Both the position numbers and the translations under genes were made by a program. This document shows, piece by piece, positions 34,316 to 45,103 of a stretch of 64,000 bases of DNA. The first letter of the stretch is position 1, and each line of letters opens with the position of its first letter. The notes under the pieces are model-generated. The model was given only the letters and a program-made list of their open reading frames with translations. It was not told where the DNA came from and did no database searches. Location of the stretch: NCBI RefSeq assembly GCF_002924445.1, contig NZ_PIGG01000040.1, forward strand, positions 167,126 through 231,125, read 5' to 3'. Source of the DNA: Minwuia thermotolerans. Lineage in GTDB: Bacteria; Pseudomonadota; Alphaproteobacteria; Minwuiales; Minwuiaceae.

Positions 34316-35494
34316 TCAGTCGGCGCGGCGGCGCAGCAGGCCGCGGTAGATCTCCTGATCGCCCACCACGCCGACCAGCCGGCCCTCGTCGACCACCAGC
34401 ACCGGCGCCCGCGAACCGGCGCAGAGTTCGATCGCCGTCTGGATGACGATGTCCGGGCCCGCGGCCGTCACCGTGTCCGGCCGGATCATGTCGACCGCGC
34501 CCTCCTGCAGGTGAACGATCGCCACGTCATGGCCGTCCCGGCGGGCCGATGCCGGACCGCCCGCGTCATTCAGGGCGATGCGCCAGCCGCCTTCCAGCAG
34601 CACCGCGCCGCCCTCCCGCGCCAGCTTGGCCACGGGGCGCATGATGGTCGCGGCCCGCAGCACCTGCAGCGGGTTCATGTGCCGGACGAAATCGGCGACG
34701 TAGTCGCTCGCCGGATTGAGCACGATGTCCTCCGGCTGGCCGGTCTGGACGATCTCCCCGCCCTCCATGATCGCGATGCGGTTGCCCAGCTTGATCGCCT
34801 CGTCCAGGTCGTGGCTGACGAAGATGATGGTCTTCTTCAGCCGTGTCTGCAGGTCCAGCAGTTCGTCCTGAAGGCGGGTGCGGATCAGCGGGTCGAGGGC
34901 CGAGAAGGGCTCGTCCATCAACAGGATCGGCGCATCCGTAGCGAAGGCGCGGGCCAGGCCGACGCGCTGCTGCATGCCGCCGGAGAGCTCGTCGACGCGC
35001 CGGTCGCCCCAGTCCTCCAGATGCACCAGTGCCAGCTGGCGGCGCACCCGCTCCGCGCGCTCCCGCGCCGGCACGCCGGAAAGCTCCAGCCCGAAGCCGA
35101 CATTCTCGGCGACGCTGCGCCAGGGCAGCAGCGCGAACTGCTGGAACACCATGGCGACCCGGCCGGTGCGCAGGCGCCGCAGCTCGGAGGCCGGGCAGCG
35201 CGTGACCTCGACCTCGCGCTCGCCGTCATGAACCGTCACCTCGCCGCGCGTGGCGCGGGTGAGCCCGTTGACGCAGCGCAGCAGCGTCGACTTGCCCGAA
35301 CCCGACAGCCCCATCAGGACGACGATCTCGCCCGCGTTGACATCCAGGCTGGCGCCCTTCACGCCCACCACATTGCCGGTCTCGGCCTGGATCTCGGCGC
35401 GGCTCATGCCCCGGTCGATCATGGGCAGGGCCCGGGCCGGCTTCTCGCCGAAGACGATGTCGACGTCGCGGAAACGGACGACGGGCGCGCTCAT
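34316..35494 (-). CDS. choV: Choline ABC transporter, ATP-binding protein
   Basis: A 392-residue cytoplasmic ATPase of the glycine-betaine/choline importer family. Walker A VLMGLSGSGKSTLLRCVNGL, Q-loop MVFQQFALLPWRSV, signature VDELSGGMQQRVGLARAFA, Walker B ILLMDEPFSALDPLIR, H-loop IIFVSHDLDEAIKLGNRIAIM. A C-terminal CBS-like regulatory region (ending PVLVVDEGRLVGVVGDQEIYRGLL) is present, as in ProV/ChoV. The ATG overlaps the permease stop by 4 bp. Choline is assigned from the strong match of the neighbouring binding protein to ChoX. Confidence 0.93.
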   Translation of the reverse strand: MSAPVVRFRDVDIVFGEKPARALPMIDRGMSRAEIQAETGNVVGVKGASLDVNAGEIVVLMGLSGSGKSTLLRCVNGLTRATRGEVTVHDGEREVEVTRCPASELRRLRTGRVAMVFQQFALLPWRSVAENVGFGLELSGVPARERAERVRRQLALVHLEDWGDRRVDELSGGMQQRVGLARAFATDAPILLMDEPFSALDPLIRTRLQDELLDLQTRLKKTIIFVSHDLDEAIKLGNRIAIMEGGEIVQTGQPEDIVLNPASDYVADFVRHMNPLQVLRAATIMRPVAKLAREGGAVLLEGGWRIALNDAGGPASARRDGHDVAIVHLQEGAVDMIRPDTVTAAGPDIVIQTAIELCAGSRAPVLVVDEGRLVGVVGDQEIYRGLLRRRAD

Positions 35495-36336
35495 CGGCCG
35501 GCGGGGCCGTCGTCGCGGCGGCAGAGCCGGTCGAGGATGATGGCGATCAGCACGATGGCGAGGCCGACCTCGAAGCCCTTGGCGATGTTGACGGTGTTGA
35601 GCGCGCGCAGCGTCGGCACGCCCAGGCCGTCCGCGCCCACCAGGGCGGCGATGACCACCATGGAGAGCGAGAGCATGATGGTCTGCGTCAGCCCCGCCAG
35701 GATCGACGGCAGGGCGTAGGGCAGTTCCACCTTCCACAGCAGCTGCCAGCCCGTGGCGCCGAAGGCCTCGCCGGCCTCGATCAGCGGCTTCGGCGTCGAG
35801 CTGACGCCGAGATGGGTCAGCCGGATCGGCGCCGGCAGGGCGAAGATCACGGTGGCGATCAGCCCCGGCACCATGCCCAGCCCGAACAGGATCAGCGCCG
35901 GAATCAGATAGACGAAGGTCGGGATCGTCTGCATCAGGTCGAGCACCGGCCGGATCGCCTTGTAGAGCCAGGGGCGGTGCGCCGCGGCGACTCCCAGCGG
36001 CACGCCCGCGGCCATGCAGACCAGCGCCGCCGACAGCACCAGCGCCAGGGTCTCGGTCGTCTCCTCCCAGTAGTCCTGGTTGATGATCAGCAACAGCGAG
36101 AGGACGACGAAGGCGGTGAAGGCGATGGAGCGTTTCAGCGCCCAGGCCAATGCACCCGTGAAGGCGATGACGATGAACGGGTGCGGCGTCTGCAGCAGCC
36201 AGAGCAGGCCGCCGATCATGGTCTCCAGTCCCACCGAAACGGCGTCGAAGAACCAGTCGAGATTGTCGGTGATCCAGTCGACCAGGTCGCGGACCCAGCC
36301 TCCGATCGGGATCTTTCGCTCCGTCAGCCAGTCCAT
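35491..36336 (-). CDS. choW: Choline ABC transporter, permease
   Basis: A 281-residue inner-membrane permease with about six or seven hydrophobic segments (FIVIAFTGALAWALKR, AFVVLSLLLIINQDYW, TLALVLSAALVCMAAGVPLGV, TFVYLIPALILFGLGMVPGLIATVIFALP, IMLSLSMVVIAALVGADGLGV). The binding-protein-dependent permease loop is in VELPYALPSILAGLTQTIMLS (EAA region). It starts 80 bp downstream of choX and overlaps choV. It forms the channel for choline entry across the inner membrane. Confidence 0.93.
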   Translation of the reverse strand: MDWLTERKIPIGGWVRDLVDWITDNLDWFFDAVSVGLETMIGGLLWLLQTPHPFIVIAFTGALAWALKRSIAFTAFVVLSLLLIINQDYWEETTETLALVLSAALVCMAAGVPLGVAAAHRPWLYKAIRPVLDLMQTIPTFVYLIPALILFGLGMVPGLIATVIFALPAPIRLTHLGVSSTPKPLIEAGEAFGATGWQLLWKVELPYALPSILAGLTQTIMLSLSMVVIAALVGADGLGVPTLRALNTVNIAKGFEVGLAIVLIAIILDRLCRRDDGPAGR

Positions 36337-36416
36337 CCGCGCCCGCGCCCCCTCGCTGCGCCGCCCCGCTCAGGCGGCGGACGGCGCCCCGGCGCCGCCC
36401 GCGCCCGGGGGCCGGT

Positions 36417-37373
36417 TCAGATGCCGAGCTCCGCCTTCACCGCTTCCAGCGCATTGCCGTCCGCGGTGGTGCGGACGCCTTTCAGCCAGGTTTCCAGCAT
36501 CTCGGGATGGTTCTTCAGCCAGGCCCGGGCCGCATTCTCGGGATCCTGATCCTCGTTCAGGATCGCGCCCATGATCTCGTTCTCCATGGCCAGCGTGAAC
36601 TTCAGATTGTTCAGGAACCGGGCCACGTTCGGGCACTCCTCCAGATAGCCCTGGCGGACATTGGTATAGACCGTGGCGCCGCCGTAATCGGGGCCGAAAT
36701 AGTCGTCGCCGCCCGACAGATAGGCCATGTCGTAATTGGCGTTCATCGGGTGCGGGGCCCAGCCCAGGAAGACGATGTGTTCCTTGTTCTTCACCGCGCG
36801 GCCGACCTGCGCCAGCATGCCCTGCTCGGAGCTTTCGACGACCTCGAAGCCGTTCAGGCCGAAGGCGTCGGCGGCGATCATGTCGAGGATCAGGCGGTTG
36901 CCGTCATTGCCCGGCTCGATGCCGTAGATCTTGCCGTCGAGCTGTTCGCGGAACTCGGCGATATCGGAGAAATCCTGCAGTCCCGCGTCATAGGTGTATT
37001 GCGGCACGGCCAGGGTGTACTTGGCGCCCTCCAGATTGACGCCGACCACGTCGACGCTGCCTTCCTCGCGGTAGGGGGCCAGATCGGCTTCCATCGTCGG
37101 CATCCAGTTGCCCAGGAAGACGTCGATGTCGGCGTTCTTCAGCGACGTATAGGTGACCGGCACCGACAGCACCTTCACGTCGGGACTGTAGCCCAGCGCC
37201 TCCAGCACCACCGTGGTGGCGGCCGTCGTGGCTGTGATATCGGTCCAGCCCACGTCGGAGAAGCGGACTTCCTTGCACTTCTCCGGTTCGTCATAGACGT
37301 TCTGCGCCGCGACAGCCGTGGCCGGGACGGCGAGGGCCAGACAGGCCGCAACGGAAAGGATCAGGTTCCTCAT
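36417..37373 (-). CDS. choX: Choline-binding periplasmic protein
   Basis: A 318-residue periplasmic protein with a signal peptide (MRNLILSVAACLALAVPATAVA, cleavage near AVA-AQ). The mature part closely follows rhizobial ChoX: VRFSDVGWTDITATTA, VPVTYTSLKNADIDVFLGNWMPTMEADLAPY, GKIYGIEPGNDGNRLILDMI, VFLGWAPHPMNANY and TVYTNVRQGYLEECPN, supplying the aromatic box (Trp/Tyr) that grips the quaternary ammonium group. ATG 37373 has GGGAG upstream; an earlier in-frame ATG at 37430 is not preferred. Imported choline may serve osmoprotection or catabolism; betaine genes are not in the window. Confidence 0.93.
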   Translation of the reverse strand: MRNLILSVAACLALAVPATAVAAQNVYDEPEKCKEVRFSDVGWTDITATTAATTVVLEALGYSPDVKVLSVPVTYTSLKNADIDVFLGNWMPTMEADLAPYREEGSVDVVGVNLEGAKYTLAVPQYTYDAGLQDFSDIAEFREQLDGKIYGIEPGNDGNRLILDMIAADAFGLNGFEVVESSEQGMLAQVGRAVKNKEHIVFLGWAPHPMNANYDMAYLSGGDDYFGPDYGGATVYTNVRQGYLEECPNVARFLNNLKFTLAMENEIMGAILNEDQDPENAARAWLKNHPEMLETWLKGVRTTADGNALEAVKAELGI

Positions 37374-37447
37374 GACGCACTCCCTTTTGTTATCTCTCGC
37401 GTCGGGTAACCACGATCCGTCCTGCCGCACCGGGCGTCAAGGCGTCC

Positions 37448-37475
37448 TTGCGCCTCGCGCCGGCCGCGATATATA
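37448..37475 (+). promoter_or_regulatory. mnmA promoter, probably giving a leaderless mRNA
   Basis: TTGCGC (37448-37453) and TATATA (37470-37475) are spaced 16 bp. The expected transcription start, about 7 nt past the -10, falls at 37482-37485, essentially at the mnmA ATG (37485). There is no ribosome-binding site before that ATG, which fits leaderless translation. Confidence 0.5.
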
Positions 37476-37484
37476 GCGCCGGTC

Positions 37485-38624
37485 ATGGACATCGATCTGG
37501 AAATCCCGGGCCCGCGGGCGGACGCACGCGTCGTCGTCGCCATGTCCGGCGGCGTCGACTCGTCGGTCACGGCCGCGCTCTGCAAGGAAGCCGGCTACGA
37601 CGTGGTCGGCATCACGCTGCAGCTTTACGACCACGGCCAGGCGACGGCGCGCAAGGGCGCCTGCTGCGCCGGCCAGGACATCCACGACGCCCGCCGCGTG
37701 GCCGACCGGATCGGCATCCCCCACTACGTCCTGGACTATGAAAGCCGTTTCCGGGACGCGGTGGTCGACGACTTCGCCGACGCCTATCTGCGCGGCGAGA
37801 CGCCGGTGCCCTGCATCCGCTGCAACCAGACGGTGAAGTTCCGCGACCTGCTGGCGACGGCGAAGGACCTGGGCGCCGCGGCGCTGGCGACAGGCCACTA
37901 TGTCCGCCGCGCCGTCGGACCCGGCGGGCCGGAACTGCGCAACGCCGCCGACGACAGCCGCGACCAGAGCTACTTCCTGTTCGCCACCACGCGCGAACAG
38001 CTCGACTTCCTGCGCTTTCCCCTGGGCGGCCTGCCCAAGCCGGCGGTCCGCGCCCACGCCGAGCGCCTGGGCCTGCCGGTGGCGGCCAAGCCCGACAGCC
38101 AGGATATCTGCTTCGTGCCCAACGGCGACTACCGCCGCGTGATCGAGCGCCTGCGCCCCGACGCCCGCGTGCCGGGCGAGATCGTCGACCTGTCCGGCCG
38201 GGTGCTGGGCCGCCATGACGGCGTGATCGGTTTCACCATCGGCCAGCGCAAGGGCCTGGGACTGGGCGGCGAAGGCGGCGGCGAGACCGAGCCGCGCTAT
38301 GTCGTCCGCCTCGATCCGGCGCGCGCGCGCGTCGTCGTCGGCCCGCGCGATGCGCTCGCCTGCCACGCGCTGACGGTGAAGGAACTGAACTGGCTGGGCG
38401 CCGACACGATCCCGCCGGAAGGCCTGGAGGTCATGGCGAAGATCCGCAACACCGCGCCCGCCACCCCGGCCCGGCTTTTCGCCGGCGAAGACGGCTGGGC
38501 GACAGTGCGCTTCGATCAGCCGGAGTTCGGCGTCTCGCCGGGCCAGGCCTGCGTCTTCTACGACGGCGACCGGGTGCTCGGCGGCGGCTGGATCGTCGAG
38601 GCCGAAAGCGCCGCGGCGGCGTAG
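37485..38624 (+). CDS. mnmA: tRNA-specific 2-thiouridylase MnmA
   Basis: A 379-residue cytoplasmic enzyme that thiolates U34 of tRNA-Lys, Glu and Gln using ATP and a persulfide relay. It has the PP-loop [17 protein letters not shown] (about residues 16-32), the catalytic cysteine pair in [15 protein letters not shown] and [13 protein letters not shown], and the ATGHYVRR segment. The C-terminal beta-barrel ([37 protein letters not shown]) is complete. It is divergent from choX. Its sulfur could come from the SufS/IscS-type desulfurases of the cell. Confidence 0.97.
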   Translation: MDIDLEIPGPRADARVVVAMSGGVDSSVTAALCKEAGYDVVGITLQLYDHGQATARKGACCAGQDIHDARRVADRIGIPHYVLDYESRFRDAVVDDFADAYLRGETPVPCIRCNQTVKFRDLLATAKDLGAAALATGHYVRRAVGPGGPELRNAADDSRDQSYFLFATTREQLDFLRFPLGGLPKPAVRAHAERLGLPVAAKPDSQDICFVPNGDYRRVIERLRPDARVPGEIVDLSGRVLGRHDGVIGFTIGQRKGLGLGGEGGGETEPRYVVRLDPARARVVVGPRDALACHALTVKELNWLGADTIPPEGLEVMAKIRNTAPATPARLFAGEDGWATVRFDQPEFGVSPGQACVFYDGDRVLGGGWIVEAESAAAA

Positions 38625-38650
38625 GGATCGTTCACAGGCGATTACCGTTG

Positions 38651-38722
38651 ACGCCCTTGGACTTGATCCAAGGGCCCAGCAAAGCCGATTGACTGGGTCC
38701 TGGGGTCAGGCCCCAGGACGCC
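38651..38722. repeat. Dispersed paired-hairpin intergenic repeat
   Basis: Two adjacent hairpins: CCTTGGACTTGATCCAAGG and GTCCTGGGG-TCAG-CCCCAGGAC arms, linked by about 20 bp containing CCCAG...CTGGG. It lies between the convergent mnmA and thiolase genes and may work as a bidirectional terminator. It is a member of the family listed at 28021, 43087, 51762 and 53057. Confidence 0.8.
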
Positions 38723-38791
38723 ATTGTGGTTGCGACCGTCTCGTCAGAACGCGCGCCGGCCGGCCCAGCCAACCCCGGCGCGCGGACCTGC

Positions 38792-39982
38792 CTAGTTCAC
38801 CAGTTCGATACCGATGGCGGTCGCCTCGCCGCCCCCGATGCAGATGCCGGCGACGCCGCGCTCCAGCTTGCGCGCCTTCAGCGCGTTGATCAGCGTGATC
38901 ATGATGCGCGCGCCCGACGCGCCGATGGGATGGCCCAGCGCGCAGGCGCCGCCATTGACGTTGACCCGCTCGGCATCGAGCTGCAGCTCCTGCATCGCGG
39001 CCATGGGGACGACGGCGAAGGCCTCGTTGATCTCGTAGAGGTCGACATCGTCCTTCGTCCAGCCGAGCTTCTCGTGCAGCTTGTCGATGGCCTTGACCGG
39101 CGCGGTGGTGAACCAGTTGGGCGCCTGGGCGTGGCTGGTGTGGCCGAGAATGCGGGCGATGGGGGTCAGCCCGCGGCGCTCGGCCTCCGACTGGCGCATC
39201 ATCACCAGCGCCGCCGCGCCGTCGGAGATGGACGACGAATTCGCCGCCGTCACGGTGCCGTCCTTGCGGAAAGCGGGCTTCAGCGTCGGGATCTTGTCCA
39301 GGTTGGCGTTGCGCGGCTGTTCGTCGGAATCCACCGTCACCTCGCCATTGCGGGTCTTCACCGTCACCGGCGCGATCTCCCCGGCGAAGGTGCCATCGGC
39401 CTGCGCGGTCTGCGCCCGCTTCAGGCTGCGGATGGCGTACTCGTCCTGCTGGTCGCGGGTGAACTGGTAGTGCTGGGCGCAGTCCTCGGCGAAGGTGCCC
39501 ATCAGCCGGCCCTTGTCATAGGCGTCCTCCAGGCCGTCCAGGAACATGTGGTCCTTGACCTCGCCATGGCCGAGGCGGAGGCCGCCGCGGGCCTTGGGCA
39601 GCAGGTAGGGGCTGTTGGTCATGGACTCCATGCCGCCGGCGACCATGACGTTGTTGACGCCGGCGAGCAGCAGGTCGTGGCTGAACATCGCCGCCTTCAT
39701 GCCGGAGCCGCACATCTTGTTGATCGTCGTGCAGCCCGTGGCGTCCGGGATGCCGGCGCCCTTGGAAGCCTGGCGGGCGGGGGCCTGTCCCTGGCCGGCG
39801 GGCAGCACGTTGCCCATGATCACTTCCTCGACGTCCTCGCCGCTCAGGCCGGCGCGCTCCAGCGCGGCGCGGATGGCGGCGGCGCCCAGCACGGCGGCGG
39901 TCTCGCCGGCCAGTTCACCCTGGAAGCCGCCCATGGGGGTGCGGGCCATGCCCACGACGACGATCGGATCGCTGGTGCTCAT
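38792..39982 (-). CDS. Thiolase (acetyl-CoA acetyltransferase)
   Basis: A 396-residue thiolase. The nucleophile is in TTINKMCGSGMKAAM (Cys about residue 90). The catalytic NEAFAVVPMAAMQEL, GGACALGHPIGASGAR (His) and GICIGGGEATAIGIEL (second Cys) are all present. This pattern fits biosynthetic acetyl-CoA C-acetyltransferases that condense two acetyl-CoA into acetoacetyl-CoA (PhaA/AtoB type). A degradative role is possible because the neighbourhood is rich in acyl-CoA enzymes. GGAGACC precedes the ATG. Not in an obvious operon. Confidence 0.93.
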   Translation of the reverse strand: MSTSDPIVVVGMARTPMGGFQGELAGETAAVLGAAAIRAALERAGLSGEDVEEVIMGNVLPAGQGQAPARQASKGAGIPDATGCTTINKMCGSGMKAAMFSHDLLLAGVNNVMVAGGMESMTNSPYLLPKARGGLRLGHGEVKDHMFLDGLEDAYDKGRLMGTFAEDCAQHYQFTRDQQDEYAIRSLKRAQTAQADGTFAGEIAPVTVKTRNGEVTVDSDEQPRNANLDKIPTLKPAFRKDGTVTAANSSSISDGAAALVMMRQSEAERRGLTPIARILGHTSHAQAPNWFTTAPVKAIDKLHEKLGWTKDDVDLYEINEAFAVVPMAAMQELQLDAERVNVNGGACALGHPIGASGARIMITLINALKARKLERGVAGICIGGGEATAIGIELVN

Positions 39983-40146
39983 CTGAGGGTCTCCTTCGGC
40001 AGGAATTCGCTGTTCGCTGGCTACAACATAGGGCGGGGCCTGTCCCGCGCAAAACCGGCATCGCCGCCCCGCATCGGCTTGTGGACGGACGCCGTTTGGC
40101 CCACTCTGCCCGCGACTTGCAAACGGGTCTTGGGGAGGGCTCTTCG

Positions 40147-41679
40147 TTGAAACGCCGAAACGTCCTGCTGATCACCACCGATCAGCAGCGCCATGACGCG
40201 CTGGGCTGCACCGGCGGCCGGGTCGCGCGCACGCCCGTGCTGGACCGGCTGGCCGGCGAAGGCGTGGTCTACGACCAGGCGCGGAACCAGAACGTGGTCT
40301 GCATGCCGGCGCGGTCGACCATCCTGACGGGCCAGCACATCCGCCGCCACGGCGTCGTCTCCAACGGCATTCCGCTGCCCGAGGACGCGCCGCACGTGGC
40401 CCGCATCCTCAATGACGCCGGTTACGCCACGGCGCTGATCGGCAAGGCGCATTTCGAGCCCGCCTCCCATACCGGCTTCTTCGAGAACCGCGCCGCCGCG
40501 GCGGGGAATTTCGGCCCGCACCGGGGCTTCGACCGCATGGAACTGGCGGGCCATACCGGCCGCCCTGGGCGCAGCCTGTTCCACTACCCGAAATGGCTGG
40601 CCGACCGGTATCCGGACCATGTCGAGGACTACTACCAGACGGTCGTCGGGCGGCAGGTCAACGGCGCCGGCGGCGGCGACACCGGCGCGCCGCAGGTCTG
40701 GCACAACCCGATCCCGCGCGACCTCTACCACACCGACTGGACGGCCGACCGCGCCATCGACTGGCTGGAGAGCCTGGCGGGCGACGCGCCGTGGTTCCTC
40801 TGGCTCAGCTTCCCCGACCCGCACCATCCCTGGGACCCGCCGCAGTCGCAGCTGGGCCGCGTGAACTGGCGCGACCTCGACCTGCCGGCGGGCTATCCGG
40901 GCTCGGCGGAGGCCTGCCGCGAGCTTCTGGCGGGCAAGCCCCGGCACTGGCTGGACTGGTACGAGGGCCGCCGCCGCTTCAACTTCGAGACGCCGCCCAG
41001 CTTCCGGCCCGCCGACCTGACGCCCGACCAGATCCGGGAGATCGACGCCGTCACCCATGTCGAGAACGAGCTGATCGACGAGGCCGTGGGCCGGGTCATG
41101 GACGCCATCGGCGCGCGCGGCTGGGACGCGGACACCGACGTGCTCTACACCACCGATCACGGCGAGTTCCAGGGCGACTTCGGCATGCTGTTCAAGGGGC
41201 CGTACCACGTGGACTCCCTGATGCGCGTGCCCATGTTCTGGCGGCCCGCGCCGTCGGCGAACGCCGCGCCCGGCCGCGTCGACGCGCCCGTCGGCCATGT
41301 CGACCTGGCGCCCACCATCTGCGCCATCGCGGGGCTGGCCCCGGATCCGGAGATGCAGGGCGCGCCGCTGCCGCTCGACGAGGCGGCCGGTGCGGACCGC
41401 AACTGCACCTTCACCGAATGGCACGACCGCTTCGAGGAAACCGACGTCGATCTCGTCACCATGACCACGCGCGACTGGATCGTCACGGTCTACGAACCCG
41501 GCAACTACTTCACCGGCGAGGAGGGCGAGCTCTACGACCTCGCCAACGATCCCCGGCAGTGGTTCAATCTGTGGGACGATCCGGGCTACCGGAAGGTCCG
41601 GGACGAACTGGTGGCGTCACTGCGCGAATCCATGCCCGCGGGCCGCGACGAGCCGCTGGAGAAGATCGCGCCGGTCTGA
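40147..41679 (+). CDS. Sulfatase (type I, formylglycine-dependent family)
   Basis: A 510-residue alkaline-phosphatase-superfamily sulfatase. It starts LKRRNVLLITTDQQRHDALGC with the metal Asp pair, followed by the activation motif NQNVVCMPARSTILTGQ, whose CxPxR cysteine is converted to formylglycine. Further metal/substrate segments are ALIGKAHFEP, LYTTDHGEFQGDFGMLFKG and RVPMFWRPA. No signal peptide is seen, so it is probably cytoplasmic. Start is TTG 40147, placed 7 nt after GGGGAGGG; longer frames are rejected. It is followed 33 bp later by a dehydrogenase-like gene, suggesting a catabolic operon; substrate unknown. Confidence 0.9.
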   Translation: MKRRNVLLITTDQQRHDALGCTGGRVARTPVLDRLAGEGVVYDQARNQNVVCMPARSTILTGQHIRRHGVVSNGIPLPEDAPHVARILNDAGYATALIGKAHFEPASHTGFFENRAAAAGNFGPHRGFDRMELAGHTGRPGRSLFHYPKWLADRYPDHVEDYYQTVVGRQVNGAGGGDTGAPQVWHNPIPRDLYHTDWTADRAIDWLESLAGDAPWFLWLSFPDPHHPWDPPQSQLGRVNWRDLDLPAGYPGSAEACRELLAGKPRHWLDWYEGRRRFNFETPPSFRPADLTPDQIREIDAVTHVENELIDEAVGRVMDAIGARGWDADTDVLYTTDHGEFQGDFGMLFKGPYHVDSLMRVPMFWRPAPSANAAPGRVDAPVGHVDLAPTICAIAGLAPDPEMQGAPLPLDEAAGADRNCTFTEWHDRFEETDVDLVTMTTRDWIVTVYEPGNYFTGEEGELYDLANDPRQWFNLWDDPGYRKVRDELVASLRESMPAGRDEPLEKIAPV

Positions 41680-41712
41680 AAACGCGCGGCGAACGCCCGG
41701 GAGGACAAGCCC

Positions 41713-43053
41713 ATGAATCTCTACCGTCTGCTGCAGGAAGCCGAAGCGAAGGGCCGGCCCGTCCGCGTCGGGCTGATCGGCGCCGGCAAGTTCGGTTCCA
41801 TGTTCCTGGCCCAGTGCCGCCGCACGCCGGGGATGCATCTGCTGGGCGTGGTCGACCTGGCCGAGGGCCGCGCCGCCGAAAGCTGCCGGACCACCGGCTG
41901 GCCGGACGAGCGGATCGACGCGAAGGACCCGGCGGACGCGCTGAAGACCGGCAAGACCTGGTGCGGGCAGGACGCGATGAAGCTGATCGAGGCGGACGCG
42001 CTGGACGTCGTCATCGACGCGACCGGCCACCCGGCCGCCGGCATCCAGCATGCGCTCGCGGCGTTCCGCAACAGGCGCCATGTGGTCATGGTCAATGTCG
42101 AGGCCGACGTGCTGGCCGGGCCGCTGCTGGCGCGGCGCGCGGCGGAGGCCGGCGTGGTCTGTTCAATGGCCTATGGCGACCAGCCGGCGCTGATTTCCGA
42201 GCAGGTCGACTGGGCGCGGGCCATCGGCCTGGAGGTGGTCTGCGCCGGCAAGGGCACCAAGTACCGCCCGGTCTATCACCGCTCCACGCCGGACACGGTC
42301 TGGGATTACTACGGCCTGACCGCCGAACACGCGGCCGCCTCCGGCATGAACCCGCAGATGTTCAACTCCTTCCTGGACGGCACCAAGTCGGCGATCGAGA
42401 TGGCGGCGGTGGCCAATGCCTGCGGACTGACGCCGCAGAGCCATGGCCTGAGCTTCCCGCCCGCGGCGGTCGAGGAGCTCTGTTCGATCCTGCGCCCGCA
42501 CAATCTGGGCGGCGTGCTGGAGCACGAGGGCACCGTCGAGGTGGTCTCCTGCGAGACCCGGGACGGCGCGCCCGTGCCGAACGATCTCCGCTGGGGCACC
42601 TATGTCACCTTCAAGGCGCCGGACGACTATGTCCGCCGCTGTTTCTCCGACTACGGCCTCGTGGTCGACGACACCGGCGACTATGCGGCGCTCTGGCGGC
42701 CCTATCACCTGATCGGCCTGGAGCTCGGCATCTCGGTCGCCTCGGTGGCCTTGCGCGGCGAACCCACCGGCGCGACCGGCGAATTCCGCGGCGACGTCGC
42801 CGCCACCGCCAAGCGCCCGCTGAAGGCCGGCGAGATGCTGGACGGCGAAGGCGGCTACACGGTCTATGGCCGGCTCATGCGGGCCGACGAGTCGCTGAAG
42901 GCCGGCGTGCTGCCGCTCGGCCTGGCGCACGGGGTGAAGCTGAAACGCGACATCGCCGAGGATGCGGCCGTCACCTGGGACGACGTGGAATTCGACGCCG
43001 CCGACCCGACGGTGGCCTTCCGCCGCGAGATGGAGGCGGCGTTCCGCAATTGA
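41713..43053 (+). CDS. NAD(P)-dependent oxidoreductase with C-terminal SAF domain
   Basis: A 446-residue protein. The N-terminal Rossmann fold (RPVRVGLIGAGKFGSMFLAQ, about residues 15-34; VIDATGHPAAGIQHALAA) is like homoserine-dehydrogenase or sugar-acid dehydrogenases. The last about 90 residues resemble an SAF domain (AKRPLKAGEMLDGEGGYTVYGRL). Such two-domain proteins are often annotated as homoserine dehydrogenase-like or FlgA-like and occur in sugar/acid catabolic operons. It is probably co-transcribed with the preceding sulfatase, so both may act on one sulfated carbohydrate-like substrate; this is inference. Confidence 0.82.
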   Translation: MNLYRLLQEAEAKGRPVRVGLIGAGKFGSMFLAQCRRTPGMHLLGVVDLAEGRAAESCRTTGWPDERIDAKDPADALKTGKTWCGQDAMKLIEADALDVVIDATGHPAAGIQHALAAFRNRRHVVMVNVEADVLAGPLLARRAAEAGVVCSMAYGDQPALISEQVDWARAIGLEVVCAGKGTKYRPVYHRSTPDTVWDYYGLTAEHAAASGMNPQMFNSFLDGTKSAIEMAAVANACGLTPQSHGLSFPPAAVEELCSILRPHNLGGVLEHEGTVEVVSCETRDGAPVPNDLRWGTYVTFKAPDDYVRRCFSDYGLVVDDTGDYAALWRPYHLIGLELGISVASVALRGEPTGATGEFRGDVAATAKRPLKAGEMLDGEGGYTVYGRLMRADESLKAGVLPLGLAHGVKLKRDIAEDAAVTWDDVEFDAADPTVAFRREMEAAFRN

Positions 43054-43086
43054 TCCGAGGGCCCGGGACCTTGACATTTTCTCGTT

Positions 43087-43156
43087 GGCGTCCTGGGGCT
43101 TGACCGCAGGACCCAGTCCTTCGGTTCGCTGGGCCCTTGGATCGAGTCCAAGGGCG
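43087..43156. repeat. Dispersed paired-hairpin intergenic repeat (reverse orientation)
   Basis: Reverse complement of the copy at 53057, with near-identical arms (GGCCCTTGGATCGAGTCCAAGGGC-like, given in two parts at 43131-43156) and a degenerate GTCCTGGGGCTTGACCGCAGGAC arm. It lies between the convergent SAF-oxidoreductase and monooxygenase genes. Confidence 0.8.
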
Positions 43157-43208
43157 ACAAGCTTCCCAAGCTGCCAAGGGGATCGATCAGCCGCCCCTCC
43201 GACGCCGC

Positions 43209-45014
<1,806 letters not shown>

Positions 45015-45103
45015 GTTGCGTTCCTCCGGATCTGTTCCGGTTCCGGCATAGCCCCGTCACGCGCCGGGTTGCAAGCGAAGAGGCGCAGGTCGGGGCCGGG
45101 TCC

